Assembly (NCBI GenBank): GCA_009784565.1 | Contig: WRBL01000005.1 | Coordinates: forward strand, 1-48,424 | Origin: Streptosporangiales bacterium | Lineage (GTDB): Bacteria; Actinomycetota; Actinomycetes; Streptosporangiales; Streptosporangiaceae | Direction of reading: 5' to 3' | Length of the DNA stretch: 48,424 bases | Part shown: piece by piece, positions 7,356 through 15,463 of the stretch | Layout of the letters: every line of letters starts with the position of its first letter | Numbering within the stretch: position 1 is the first letter of the stretch | The notes under the pieces: generated by a model | Told to the model about the DNA's origin: nothing | What the model saw: the letters and a program-made list of their open reading frames with translations, nothing else | Databases searched by the model: none | Made by a program: the position numbers and the translations under genes

Positions 7356-8885
7356 ATGTCGATCATTGGTGACTGGAAGCCGGGCGGTTACGCGGAAGCG
7401 CTGACGGCGCTGGTCTCGTGCCTGGATTACCTCGGGGCGGCGGTCGCAGACGGGAAACTGGCGGACGAGGCTCTGGGTGAGGTGCTCCTGGGGCTGGAAG
7501 CGGCGGGCGCGCATCAGGCGGCGGTCCGGTCCGTGGTGCTAGCCCGCTTCGACGCGGCCGGGTGCCATGACGCGGACGCCCATCAGAACAGCTCATCGTG
7601 GCTCCGGGACCGGGCGGGGATGACCCGCTCCGCCGCGCGGCGGCAGATGCGGATGGCGCGGGTCCTGCGGTCCCGGTACCGCCTGGCGGAGGCGATGTCC
7701 GGAGGCTGGCTGAGCGAGTCGTGGCTGGACAAGATCATCGCGTGGACGCGGCCGGTACCGCCGGACATGCTGGAGGCCGCGGACGAAGCGATCGTGCGGG
7801 TGCTCGCGGCGGGCGGGGACCTGGACGACGTGGCCACGGTCATCGCCGCGATCCTGGAATCCGCGCACGCCCAGGAACAGCAGACCTCCGACCCCGACGA
7901 CCCGGGGCTGGACGGCGACGAGTTCGAAGACCGGTCGCTTCGACTGGAGACCACGATGGACGGGGCCGGAGTCTTGCGGGGCGAGCTGACCCCCGAGGCG
8001 GCGGCCGCGGTGCAGGCGATCCTGGAGTCGCTCGGCAAGAAGCAGGGGAAAGAAGACATCCGGACGCAGGTCCAGCGGGACCATGACGCGCTGCTGGAAG
8101 CGGCGCACCGGCTGCTGGCGGCGCGACTGCTGCCGGCCCGGGCCGGCAGCGACACCCGGGCCGAGGTCCGGATCGCGTTCGGCGACCTGGCACGCCTGCC
8201 GGGGGCGGATTCGCTGACGGAGGCGTGGCTGCGGGGCAGAGCCACCGAACCCGGCTGGCTGACGGGTAAGGACGCCGAAACGGCCGCGTGTGACGCGTTG
8301 ATCTCGCCCGTTGTGGTGGCTGCCCCGGACTGGGACGTCGTGAACGAGATGGTGCTCCTCGTCGCGGACGCCGTCGGCAGGCACCGGGTCGCGGAGCCGG
8401 ACGAGCGCCCAGCCGGACGGCCGGGGCTTCTGCTTCCGGAGGATGAGCGGGACGCGCTGATGTACGCCGTCGGGAAACTCGCGATCAAATTCGTGTCCGG
8501 TCCCGGGGCGATCGCGTCGCTGCTGCGGACCGGGCTGCTGCCCGCTCCTTTCAGCACGAAGAGCGTGCCCCTGGATGTCGGCTTCAGCGCCCACATCCCG
8601 GACCCGATACGCCGGGCGGTGATCAGCCGGGCGGGCGGGCGCTGCGAGTGGCCCGGCGGCTGCGACCGTCCCGCCTCGGTGTCGGACGTGCATCACATCC
8701 GGCACAGGAAAGACGGCGGTCCCACCAGTGTTGAAAGCTGTCTTCTTCTATGCAACTTTCACCATGACGTGTGTGTGCATCAGTGGGGGTGGCTCGTCGA
8801 CCTGCAGGCCGACGGAACGGTGGCGGCCACCAGCCCCGACCGGGCCCAGGTCATCCGCGGTCATCCGCCCAGCCGGGCGGCCTGA
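7356..8885 (+). CDS. DUF222 / HNH endonuclease domain protein (13E12 repeat family)
   Basis: A 509-aa protein with the architecture of the actinobacterial 13E12 family. A long helical DUF222 region covers about residues 20-390, and an HNH nuclease module sits at about 410-480. The module contains GGRCEWPGGCDRPASVSDVHH, IRHRKDGGPTSVES and CLLLCNFHHD; the Cys pairs and the HH/H residues fit a zinc-stabilised HNH site. These proteins occur in many copies in mycobacteria and relatives and are thought to behave as mobile or selfish nucleases; their real role is not settled. The ATG at 7356 follows a G-rich ribosome site. The upstream region is AT-rich compared with the neighbourhood. The 3' end overlaps the convergent YjbR-like gene by 25 bases. 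Confidence 0.9.
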   Translation: MSIIGDWKPGGYAEALTALVSCLDYLGAAVADGKLADEALGEVLLGLEAAGAHQAAVRSVVLARFDAAGCHDADAHQNSSSWLRDRAGMTRSAARRQMRMARVLRSRYRLAEAMSGGWLSESWLDKIIAWTRPVPPDMLEAADEAIVRVLAAGGDLDDVATVIAAILESAHAQEQQTSDPDDPGLDGDEFEDRSLRLETTMDGAGVLRGELTPEAAAAVQAILESLGKKQGKEDIRTQVQRDHDALLEAAHRLLAARLLPARAGSDTRAEVRIAFGDLARLPGADSLTEAWLRGRATEPGWLTGKDAETAACDALISPVVVAAPDWDVVNEMVLLVADAVGRHRVAEPDERPAGRPGLLLPEDERDALMYAVGKLAIKFVSGPGAIASLLRTGLLPAPFSTKSVPLDVGFSAHIPDPIRRAVISRAGGRCEWPGGCDRPASVSDVHHIRHRKDGGPTSVESCLLLCNFHHDVCVHQWGWLVDLQADGTVAATSPDRAQVIRGHPPSRAA

Positions 8886-9241
8886 CCGCCGAGGGCGGTC
8901 CGGGTCGCCTTCGGGAGGCGGGCTACCACGAGTTCGTAGGAGTGGTCGATCAGGTCGAGGACCTCGTCGTCGGGGACGGAGCCGTCGAGCACGACCGTGT
9001 TCCAGTGCCGCTTGTTGAGGTGGTAGCCGCCGGTGATCGCCGGATACCGGCGGCGCAGCCAGGCCGCGCGGTCGGGATCGCATTTGAGGCTGATGCTCTC
9101 GGGGTCCCCGTCCAGCGGGATGAGGGCGAACATCTTCCCCGCGACCTTGCACACGGCCACGCCGTCCCCGAACGGATAGTCCTCCACGGCGCCCGGTTCG
9201 CCCAGGCACGCCGCCAGCACCTCGTCTCGTCCCGCCGTCAT
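8861..9241 (-). CDS. MmcQ/YjbR family DNA-binding-fold protein
   Basis: A 126-aa protein of the YjbR/CyaY-like fold. Typical segments are GAVEDYPFGDGVAVCKVAGKMFAL (about 17-40), LKCDPDRAAWLRRRYPAITGGYHLNKRHWNTV (about 52-83) and the C-terminal SYELVVARLPKATR. The family has a double-wing fold proposed to bind DNA, but no function is proven. The start at 9241 lies 6 bases after a TAGTCT box. That box overlaps the promoter zone of the divergent gene at 9282. Confidence 0.88.
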   Translation of the reverse strand: MTAGRDEVLAACLGEPGAVEDYPFGDGVAVCKVAGKMFALIPLDGDPESISLKCDPDRAAWLRRRYPAITGGYHLNKRHWNTVVLDGSVPDDEVLDLIDHSYELVVARLPKATRTALGGQAARLGG

Positions 9242-9247
9242 GCCGAC

Positions 9248-9274
9248 AGACTACGCCGGACGGCCTGGCATAAT
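9248..9274. promoter_or_regulatory. Back-to-back leaderless promoters
   Basis: Minus-strand TAGTCT (9248-9253) lies 6 bases before the ATG at 9241. Plus-strand CATAAT (9269-9274) lies 7 bases before the GTG at 9282. The two start codons are only 40 bases apart, so the two transcription complexes should exclude each other. Confidence 0.45.
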
Positions 9275-9281
9275 CGCGCGC

Positions 9282-10331
9282 GTGCTGAACGTCAATACGC
9301 TGGCCCGGCCGCTGCTGCGGTGGGCGAACCGGAGCGGGGAGCGCATCGGCCGCCCGTTCGACCCGGCCACGCCGGTCGGGCCGCCGTCCGGGCGCCACTC
9401 CTGGACGCATTACGGGGTGATGGTCCCGGGGCTGCCCGAACCGCACCGGACCTTCGGCGTCATGTCGATCGTCGGCACGCCCGGCGTCTCGATCTTCGCC
9501 AACGACCACGCGATCACCACCACGCCGAACGACACGGCGTACCTGGTGTCGGCCACCGCCGCGATGCGGGGCGGGACCTTCCGGGCGTACTCCATCGCCG
9601 GCGACTGCGAGTTCGCCGCCGACGGCAGCCGGCTCCGGTTCGGCGACGACCTGGAGATCTCCGGCCGCTATCCCGGCCTCGAGGTGCGACGCTCGCACCC
9701 GGACGCCGACGTGAGCCTCCGCCTGCGGGCCACGGACAAGGTCACCTGGTTCGCCGACGTGCGGGGAGATCTGTACTCGCACTGGAGCCTGCTCTGCGAG
9801 TACGACGGCACCGTCGGCGGTGCCGGTGTCAGTGGCCTTTGCACATTCGAGTACGCGCGTGGCGCCGGCCTGCACTCGCTGCCGGTCCCCGGCACGCCGA
9901 ACGTCCCGGCGACGTTCTTCAGCTATCACGTTCTCAACGTCGATGACCGGACTCAGGTCCTGTTCGGGGAAGCGCGCCTGCCCGGCGGGATCCCCGTCAT
10001 CCGGGCCGCCTGGGTCCGCGGCCTCGACGACTACGGCACCGAGTACACCGACGCCTCCCTGGCGATCCGGCGGCATGAAGCCGGGCCGCGCGAGACTCCC
10101 GACGGCCGGCGGATGCGCCTGCCGTCCGAACTGGCCGTCACGGCCCGCGACGCTGACGGCGGCGAGGTCTTCACCCTCGAGGGGAAGACCAACGGCGACT
10201 GGGCCTACGGTCTCGGGGCGGGCTTCGTCGGCAGCTACGCCTACGACGGCACGTTCCGCGGACGGAACGTCAGCGGCACCGCCTACATGGAATACGTGGA
10301 CCTGGCCGGGGACTCCGGGACGGACGGGTAG
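9282..10331 (+). CDS. Conserved protein of unknown function
   Basis: A 349-aa protein without signal peptide or membrane helices, which I do not assign to a named family with confidence. It is rich in beta-strand-like segments with aromatic/Gly pairs (SWTHYGVMVPGLPEPHRTFG, TTTPNDTAYLVSATA, WSLLCEYDGTVGGAG, GNVSGTAYMEYVDLAG-like end). Together with its length, this suggests a two-lobed lipocalin-like beta-barrel of the kind found in AttH/CrtC-related proteins; that is an inference from pattern only. The GTG at 9282 is preferred to the ATG at 9240. The ATG would overlap the start codon of the divergent neighbour, whereas the GTG has a CATAAT box 7 bases upstream. The 3' end overlaps the convergent EamA gene by 49 bases. 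Confidence 0.75.
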   Translation: MLNVNTLARPLLRWANRSGERIGRPFDPATPVGPPSGRHSWTHYGVMVPGLPEPHRTFGVMSIVGTPGVSIFANDHAITTTPNDTAYLVSATAAMRGGTFRAYSIAGDCEFAADGSRLRFGDDLEISGRYPGLEVRRSHPDADVSLRLRATDKVTWFADVRGDLYSHWSLLCEYDGTVGGAGVSGLCTFEYARGAGLHSLPVPGTPNVPATFFSYHVLNVDDRTQVLFGEARLPGGIPVIRAAWVRGLDDYGTEYTDASLAIRRHEAGPRETPDGRRMRLPSELAVTARDADGGEVFTLEGKTNGDWAYGLGAGFVGSYAYDGTFRGRNVSGTAYMEYVDLAGDSGTDG

Positions 10332-11191
10332 TCAGCGGGCTCGCGGGCGCCGCTGCGGGTGGCGCCGATCCCGGCGATGACCACGAGGCCGATTCCGGCG
10401 GCGGCCGCCGGGCGCGGGACCTGGCCGAGGACGAGGAGTCCGGCGAGCAGGGCGATGGCCGGTTCCAGGCTCATCAGCGTGCCGAACGCGCTGGCGGTGA
10501 GCCGCCGCAGCGCCAGGAACTCCAGGGTGAACGGCACCACCGGGTGCAGAGCGGCCAGCGCCAGCATGATCCCGGCCAGCGGCCAGGTCAGCCGGCCCAG
10601 GCCGGGACTCGCGACAAGCAGGCCCAGGATCCCGGCGACGGGCATGGAGACGGCCAGCCCGTTCAGGCCGGTGACCCGGTCGCCGACATGCTGGGTCAGC
10701 AGGATGTAGGCGGCCCAGCAGACCGCGGACGCGAGCGCGAGCCCGATGCCGGCCGGGTCGGTGCCGCCGTGCCAGGGCTGGGTCAGCAGGATGACGCCGG
10801 CGGCGGCGGGCGCGGCCCACAGGCGGCGCCCTCCCCCTGGCCCGAACAGGGAGACCGACAGGGGCCCGAGGAACTCCAGGGCGCTGGCGGTACCCAGCGG
10901 GATCCTCGCGATCGCGAACATGAACAGCAGCATCAGGGCGGCGGTGACCGCGCCCAGCCCGGCGCAGGCCAGCAGGTCCCGGCGGGCGAAGCGCCGCAGT
11001 CGCGGCCGGACCAGGACCAGCAGGAGCACGCCCGCCCAGGCCAGCCGCATTCCTGCCACGCCCGTGGGGCTCAGCTGGTCAAACAGGCGGACCGACAAGG
11101 CCAGGCCGAGCTGAACGCACGACATGGACGCGGCGGCCATCAGGGTCCCGGCACCGGCCGTGCCGGGGACCGCGGGGCGGGAGAACTTCAT
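10283..11191 (-). CDS. EamA/RhtA-type drug-metabolite exporter
   Basis: A ten-helix membrane protein (302 aa from this start) of the DMT superfamily with two EamA halves. Hydrophobic segments run from about residue 15 to 275. Characteristic RhtA-like sequences are FDQLSPTGVAGMRLAWAG, FMFAIARIPLGTASALEFLGPL and PVVPFTLEFLALRRLTASAFGTLMSLEPAIALLAG. Relatives export amino acids such as threonine/homoserine or other small metabolites. Starts at 11215 or 11254 are also in frame. I place the promoter around 11232-11268, which makes 11254 unlikely. It is divergent from a LysR gene, the usual arrangement for a regulator and its exporter, and convergent with 9282-10331. Confidence 0.88.
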   Translation of the reverse strand: MKFSRPAVPGTAGAGTLMAAASMSCVQLGLALSVRLFDQLSPTGVAGMRLAWAGVLLLVLVRPRLRRFARRDLLACAGLGAVTAALMLLFMFAIARIPLGTASALEFLGPLSVSLFGPGGGRRLWAAPAAAGVILLTQPWHGGTDPAGIGLALASAVCWAAYILLTQHVGDRVTGLNGLAVSMPVAGILGLLVASPGLGRLTWPLAGIMLALAALHPVVPFTLEFLALRRLTASAFGTLMSLEPAIALLAGLLVLGQVPRPAAAAGIGLVVIAGIGATRSGAREPADYPSVPESPARSTYSM

Positions 11192-11238
11192 GGCCCCAGT
11201 CAACCGGCCAGCCATTGTCCGGGTCCACGTGTTAAAAA

Positions 11239-11275
11239 TTGATATTCCATCCATAAATCCTGGACAATCGGTCGC
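11239..11275 (+). promoter_or_regulatory. Promoter for the LysR gene (leaderless), in a shared operator region
   Basis: TTGATA (11239-11244), an 18-base spacer and GACAAT (11263-11268), then 7 bases to the GTG at 11276. The AT-rich block on the other strand (TATCAA) would serve the EamA gene, so a LysR protein bound here could control both directions. Confidence 0.45.
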
Positions 11276-12169
11276 GTGGAGACCCGACGCCTGGAATTGC
11301 TGGCGGAACTGTCGCGGCTCGGCTCGATGAGGGCCGTCGCCGACGTGCTCGGCACCACCACCTCGACGGTGTCACAGCAGCTCGCGGTACTGGCCCGCGA
11401 GACCGGGGCGCCGCTGATCGAGCCGGACGGCCGCCGGGTCCGGCTCACCCCGGCCGGGCGGCGCCTGGCCGAGCACGCCGTAACGATCCTCGCCGCGGTA
11501 GAGGCGGCGTACCTGGACCTGGGGCCGGGCGCGGAGCCCGCCGGCGCCGTGCGGGTCGCCGGGTACGCCACCGCGATCCGGGAGCACCTGCTGCCGGTGG
11601 TGGGCGAGGTCGCCGCCAGGCATCCGCGGGTCAGCGTGCTGGTCCGTGAGCACGAGCCGGCCGAGGCCCTGGCGCTCCTCGCCACCGACGAGGCCGACCT
11701 GGCGCTGGTCTACGACTTCAACCTGGCCCCGGCCGGGGCGGGCCCGGCGCTGCACCGCACGGCGCTGTGGACCGCGCGCTGGGGCCTGGGGGTCCCGGAG
11801 GCCGGCCCCGCGGCCGGCGCGTCCGCCCCGGAGACCGTCGCCCGGTTCCGGGACCGCGACTGGATCGGGAACTCCCGCAACCGGGCCGATGAGGAGGTGA
11901 TCGGGATTATCGCGTCCATGGCCGGGTACACGCCGCGCTTCACCCATCACGCGGACAGTCTCGACCTGGTGCAGGACATGATCACCGCGGGGCTGGGGGT
12001 CGGGCTGCTGCCAGTGAACCAGCCCCCGCGCGAGGGAGTGACCATCCTTCCGCTGGAGGACCCGGCCGTGGAACTGCGGGCCTACGCGGCCGTGCGCCGC
12101 GGCCGCCTGACCTGGCCGCCGCTGGCCCTGGTGGCCGGGCTCCTCGAGGGGCGGGTTCAGGGCCGGTAG
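11276..12169 (+). CDS. LysR-family transcriptional regulator
   Basis: A 297-aa LTTR. The N-terminal winged helix (residues 1-60) reads RRLELLAELSRLGSMRAVADVLGTTTSTVSQQLAVLARETGAPLIE with the recognition helix in the TTSTVSQQL part. The substrate-binding domain follows (about 90-290: GAVRVAGYATAIREHLLPVV, LVYDFNLAP, GLGVGLLPVNQP). LysR proteins activate or repress a divergent target after binding a small effector. The divergent EamA exporter is the obvious target, and its substrate may be the effector. The gene overlaps the convergent glycerophosphodiesterase by 13 bases. Confidence 0.9.
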   Translation: METRRLELLAELSRLGSMRAVADVLGTTTSTVSQQLAVLARETGAPLIEPDGRRVRLTPAGRRLAEHAVTILAAVEAAYLDLGPGAEPAGAVRVAGYATAIREHLLPVVGEVAARHPRVSVLVREHEPAEALALLATDEADLALVYDFNLAPAGAGPALHRTALWTARWGLGVPEAGPAAGASAPETVARFRDRDWIGNSRNRADEEVIGIIASMAGYTPRFTHHADSLDLVQDMITAGLGVGLLPVNQPPREGVTILPLEDPAVELRAYAAVRRGRLTWPPLALVAGLLEGRVQGR

Positions 12170-12894
12170 TTGTCGAAGATGATGTTGTCGGCGTGCTTGC
12201 GGGCGCGCAGTTCGTCGTCGGCCGACTTGACGCCCCAGGAGATGACCGGAACGCCGCCGTCACGCCACAGCTTCACGACCTGGGACGGCAGGCCCGCCAG
12301 CTCGTAGGACAGGAAGTCGGGGCGGGTGAGCGGGTTGGCGATCATGTGGCGCCCGGCGAGGCGGCGCAGCAGGGGCTGGTCCTTCAGCAGGCCGGAGATC
12401 TGGCCGACCGCGTACGGCGCGCGCGCCGCCCGCAGCTGGTAGACGACGAACGGGTCGAAGGAGGACAGGGCGTGCTCTTCCCGGTCTTCCTTCAGCGCGT
12501 TGAGCACGGCGCTGGCCAGGATCTGCGGGTTGTCGCCGGAGGCGCGCTTGATCTCGACCTGGAGCGGGACCCGGCCGCGGACGCAGTCGAGCACCTGGGC
12601 CAGCGTCGGAACCTTCTCGTCGGTGCCGAACAGCCTCGTTCCCTCCAGCGAGGCGGCGGTCAGCGAGGCGGCGCGCCCGGCGCGGCCCAGCGCCCGCCTG
12701 AGGTCGAAGTCGTGCAGGACGACGAGGTCGCCGCTGTTGGTGAGCTGGACGTCCAGCTCGCACGGGTAGCCGGCCTCGGCGGCGGCGTCGAACGCGGCGA
12801 GCGAGTTCTCGGGCCGCCCGGCGGCGAGATCGTGCAGGCCCCGGTGGGCGATCGGGGTCGACGTCAGCCAGGCCGGGCGGGTAAGCGATGCCAT
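12157..12894 (-). CDS. Glycerophosphodiester phosphodiesterase
   Basis: A 245-aa cytoplasmic GDPD TIM-barrel enzyme that splits glycerophosphodiesters into glycerol-3-phosphate and an alcohol. The active-site motifs are visible: HRGLHD (about 17-22), PENSLAAFDAAAEAGYPCELDVQLT (about 28-52) and VVLHDFDLRRALG (about 58-70). VEIKRASGD (about 112-120) carries the third metal/acid ligand, and PVISWGVKSADDELRARKHADNIIFDNYRP ends the fold. The start at 12894 (MASLTRPAWL) gives the usual short lead before HRG; the ATG at 12921 is an alternative. Confidence 0.9.
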   Translation of the reverse strand: MASLTRPAWLTSTPIAHRGLHDLAAGRPENSLAAFDAAAEAGYPCELDVQLTNSGDLVVLHDFDLRRALGRAGRAASLTAASLEGTRLFGTDEKVPTLAQVLDCVRGRVPLQVEIKRASGDNPQILASAVLNALKEDREEHALSSFDPFVVYQLRAARAPYAVGQISGLLKDQPLLRRLAGRHMIANPLTRPDFLSYELAGLPSQVVKLWRDGGVPVISWGVKSADDELRARKHADNIIFDNYRP

Positions 12895-12936
12895 GCCTTC
12901 ATGATGGCCGGCCAGTACCATCCGTCACACGCGCCC

Positions 12937-12963
12937 CGGTGTCATGCGAGTGAACTCACACCG
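12937..12963. repeat. Nested inverted repeat between GDPD and TfoX-like genes
   Basis: CGGTGT (12937-12942) pairs with ACACCG (12958-12963) and encloses GAGT-GA-ACTC. It could be a weak terminator of the TfoX-like gene or an operator for the GDPD gene; I cannot tell which. Confidence 0.25.
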
Positions 12964-12982
12964 AACGCTCGCGTGCCGATCG

Positions 12983-13333
12983 TCAGGACCTTTTGCGCGG
13001 CCGTTTCGGCGGAAGGGACCGGGCGTACTCCAGGCCCCTCTCCACCCAGCCGGACAGCTGGTCGTCCGTGGTGACGTGGTCCGCGCTGACCCGCAGCCAG
13101 CCCGGCATCTCGTGCCCGCGCATCACGGCCGTCGTGGCGCTGGTCGCGGCGACCAGGTCACTGGTCTGTTCCGGGGCGACATGGACGAGCACGCCGCCCT
13201 GGCCGCTGGCGGAGATCGCCATGTGGTTGCGGATCAAAAAGGCCAGGCCTCCGAACATCTTCTTCTCGGTCAGCTCCGGATCGGGGCCGATCAGGTCCCG
13301 GATGCGGCTGGCGAGGACCTCGTCATAGGCCAT
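12983..13333 (-). CDS. TfoX/Sxy N-terminal domain protein
   Basis: A 116-aa protein consisting only of the TfoX N-terminal domain. The signature KKMFGGLAFLIRNHMAISASGQGGVLVHV (about residues 24-52) and HEMPGWLRVSADHVTTDDQLSGWVERGLEYARSLPPK (about 74-110) are clear. In gamma-proteobacteria TfoX controls competence, but these short actinobacterial homologues have no known role and should not be read as competence genes. The ATG at 13333 lies 7 bases after a TACGAT box on the minus strand. Confidence 0.88.
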   Translation of the reverse strand: MAYDEVLASRIRDLIGPDPELTEKKMFGGLAFLIRNHMAISASGQGGVLVHVAPEQTSDLVAATSATTAVMRGHEMPGWLRVSADHVTTDDQLSGWVERGLEYARSLPPKRPRKRS

Positions 13334-13340
13334 ACCGCCA

Positions 13341-13346
13341 ATCGTA
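13341..13346 (-). promoter_or_regulatory. -10 box for a probably leaderless TfoX-like transcript
   Basis: TACGAT on the minus strand, 7 bases before the ATG at 13333, without a ribosome site in the spacer. Confidence 0.35.
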
Positions 13347-13354
13347 TCCGCTGG

Positions 13355-14152
13355 TCATGGCCGGATCTCGGATGACGGCTCGGGAGCCTGCTCCCGAGCC
13401 GCCTCGCCTTCGCGGGGCGCGGGCACGGGGGCCTCGCGTTCCCCGGCGGCCGGCGCGGGCGCGAGCACCATCTGCAGGCCGGCCGCCAGGACGCCGCCGA
13501 CCAGGGGAGCCACGAGGAATACCCAGACCTGGCCGAGCGCGCCGCCGCCGGCGAAGACGGCGGCGGCCAGGCTGCGGGCCGGATTGACCGACGTGCCGTC
13601 GACCGGGATGCCGACCAGGTGGACCAGGGTCAGGGTGAGGCCGATGGTCAGCCCCGCCACGGCCGCGTTGACGGCGTGCCGGGTGACGGTCAGGATCACG
13701 AAGACGAACACTCCGGTGAGGATCACCTCGGTGGCGAACGCGGCGCCCGCGCCGATCCCGATCATGGAATGGACGCCGAAGCCGTTGGCGCCCAGCCCGG
13801 TTGCGGCGTGGTACAGCGGGGAGGAGCGGACGATCCCGTAGAGGGCGGCCGCGCCCGCGATGCCGCCGACGATCTGGGCGACCCAGTAACCGACGGCGTC
13901 GATGACCGAGATGCGCCGGGCGGCCAGGAACCCGATCGTGACCGCCGGGTTCACATGGCAGCCGGAGACCGGCCCGATCGCGTAGACGAGGCCGAGCAGG
14001 ACCAGCCCGAATGTCAGCGCGGTGGCGACCACGCCCGCGGCAATGCTCGCCCCGGCCGTGTCGAACCCGAAGGACAGCGTGGCCGCGCCCACCCCGAAGA
14101 ACACCAGGAGGGCGGTTCCTGTCCCCTCCGCCAGCAGCGCTCTAGCCTTCAT
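13355..14152 (-). CDS. Aquaporin (MIP family channel)
   Basis: A 265-aa channel protein with six membrane helices and both NPA boxes, GCHVNPAVTIG (about residues 60-70) and GTSVNPARSLAAA (about 183-195). The pattern SGCHVNPAVT and TSVNPARS matches AqpZ-type water channels rather than glycerol facilitators, which usually have an Asp after the second NPAR. The C-terminal ~40 residues are a charged Ala/Pro/Glu tail in the cytosol. The start at 14152 has the G-rich ribosome site GGGGTGGGG close by; the open frame upstream is not aquaporin-like. It is divergent from fgd, with two inverted repeats between them. Confidence 0.92.
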   Translation of the reverse strand: MKARALLAEGTGTALLVFFGVGAATLSFGFDTAGASIAAGVVATALTFGLVLLGLVYAIGPVSGCHVNPAVTIGFLAARRISVIDAVGYWVAQIVGGIAGAAALYGIVRSSPLYHAATGLGANGFGVHSMIGIGAGAAFATEVILTGVFVFVILTVTRHAVNAAVAGLTIGLTLTLVHLVGIPVDGTSVNPARSLAAAVFAGGGALGQVWVFLVAPLVGGVLAAGLQMVLAPAPAAGEREAPVPAPREGEAAREQAPEPSSEIRP

Positions 14153-14179
14153 GTAACCCCACCCCCTGTGTCGTCGGCC

Positions 14180-14229
14180 GTTCAGCGGTAAGCTGCTGAA
14201 CGTTATATAAACATTACACTTCGTGTTTA
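14180..14229. promoter_or_regulatory. Shared control region of aquaporin and fgd with two inverted repeats
   Basis: Perfect 7-base arms GTTCAGC (14180-14186) and GCTGAAC (14195-14201) are 8 bases apart. A TATAAC -10-like box for the aquaporin lies on the minus strand in the adjoining AT-rich stretch. A second, looser dyad CATTA / TAATG surrounds TTCG at about 14212-14230. Confidence 0.4.
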
Positions 14230-14289
14230 ATGGGCCGGGGGCGGGGCGGGGCGGCACGGGCGGAGGCCGCGGTTGCGAGAATGGTGGAC

Positions 14290-15291
14290 ATGGCACTGAA
14301 GATCGGTTACAAGGCGTCGGCCGAGCAGTTCGCGCCCCGGGAACTCGTGGAGTACGCGGTTCTCGCGGAGAAGACCGGCCTGGACAGCGTGTGGATCAGC
14401 GACCACCTCCAGCCGTGGCGGCACGAGGGCGGGCACGCCCCGTTCTCCCTGAGCTGGATGAGCGCGGTGGGCGAGCGGACCGAGCGGGTGACGATCGGCA
14501 CCAGCGTGCTGACCGCGACCTTCCGGTACAACCCGGCGGTGGTGGCCCACGCGTTCGGCACCCTCGGGGCGCTGTACCCCGGCCGGGTCGCGCTCGGCAT
14601 CGGCAGCGGCGAGGCCCTCAACGAGGTGGCGGTGGCCCGCATCGAGTGGCCCGACTTCAAGGGGCGGTTCGCCCGGCTGCGGGAGGCCGTCGAGCTGATC
14701 CGCAAGCTGTGGACCGAGGAGCGGGTCACCTTCGAGGGCGAGTTCTACAAGACCACGGACGTCTCCATCTACGACCGGCCCGAGAACCCGGTCCCGATCT
14801 ACATCGCGGCCGGCGGGCCGGTGATGGCCAAGTACGTGGGCCGCAAGGGCGACGGGTTCATCTGCACGTCCGGCAAGGGCATGGAGCTCTACACCGAGAA
14901 GCTGCTCCCCGCGGTGCAGGCGGGCGCGGAGCAGGAAGGCCGCGACGCGGGCGACATCGACAAGATGATCGAGATCAAGATGTCGTATGACCCGGACCCG
15001 GACAAGGCCCTGGAGAACTGCCGGTTCTGGGCGCCGCTGTCGCTGACCCCGGAGCAGAAGGCGTCCTTCGAGGACCCGGTCCAGATGGAGAAGGCCGCCG
15101 ACGAACTGCCCATCGAGCAGGTCGCCAAGCGCTGGATCGTCGCCTCCAAGCCCGAGGACGCGATCGCGCAGATCAGGCAGTACACCGACGCGGGCTTCAA
15201 TCACCTGGTCTTCCACGGTCCCGGCCACGACCAGGAGCGGTTCCTGAAGACCTTCGGAGAGCAGGTCCTCCCCGGCCTTCGCGATTTGTAG
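14290..15291 (+). CDS. fgd: F420-dependent glucose-6-phosphate dehydrogenase
   Basis: A 333-aa protein matching mycobacterial Fgd1 along its whole length from memory. Examples are [34 protein letters not shown] and [19 protein letters not shown]-like segments. Active-site residues are in place: H39 in SDH, W43 in QPWRH and E108 in GSGEALNE. The enzyme oxidises glucose-6-phosphate to 6-phosphogluconolactone and makes reduced F420 for F420-dependent reductases such as the luciferase-like protein at 3793. The start at 14290 (MALKIGYK) gives the homologous N-terminus; 14281 is the only close alternative. It is followed by a strong terminator and is divergent from an aquaporin. Confidence 0.95.
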   Translation: MALKIGYKASAEQFAPRELVEYAVLAEKTGLDSVWISDHLQPWRHEGGHAPFSLSWMSAVGERTERVTIGTSVLTATFRYNPAVVAHAFGTLGALYPGRVALGIGSGEALNEVAVARIEWPDFKGRFARLREAVELIRKLWTEERVTFEGEFYKTTDVSIYDRPENPVPIYIAAGGPVMAKYVGRKGDGFICTSGKGMELYTEKLLPAVQAGAEQEGRDAGDIDKMIEIKMSYDPDPDKALENCRFWAPLSLTPEQKASFEDPVQMEKAADELPIEQVAKRWIVASKPEDAIAQIRQYTDAGFNHLVFHGPGHDQERFLKTFGEQVLPGLRDL

Positions 15292-15305
15292 CCGGAAAGA
15301 ATCTC

Positions 15306-15340
15306 ATTGTGGCGCGGATAACCGGTTTCCGCGCCACAAT
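15306..15340 (+). terminator. Rho-independent terminator after fgd
   Basis: Perfect 13-base arms (ATTGTGGCGCGGA, 15306-15318; its complement at 15328-15340) with a 9-base loop, followed by TGTTTCTT. It starts 15 bases after the fgd stop. Confidence 0.85.
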
Positions 15341-15354
15341 TGTTTCTTATGGCA

Positions 15355-15411
15355 TTGTGAGTCACATGCGTAACTATGGGGTATTTTTATAGACTTGTGA
15401 TCACTTATGCG
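15355..15411 (+). promoter_or_regulatory. Two similar palindromic boxes 40 bases apart before the ABC importer operon
   Basis: TTGTGAGTCACATGCG (15355-15370) and TTGTGATCACTTATGCG (15395-15411) share TTGTGA, TCAC and ATGCG. The first contains TGTGA-G-TCACA and the second GTGATCAC. A spacing of 40 bases is close to four helical turns, which fits two repressor or activator dimers on one face of the DNA. The surrounding 15341-15440 is AT-rich and probably holds the promoter. Confidence 0.5.
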
Positions 15412-15463
15412 GTTCATGAGGGTAAGGAATATGTAGCTTCCAAGCCCGAGAGGACCGCGTCCT

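Noticed and set aside
12983-13333. Reading the TfoX-like gene as evidence of natural competence
   Set aside because: Only the N-terminal TfoX domain is present, which is common in actinobacteria without any competence genes, and none is seen nearby.
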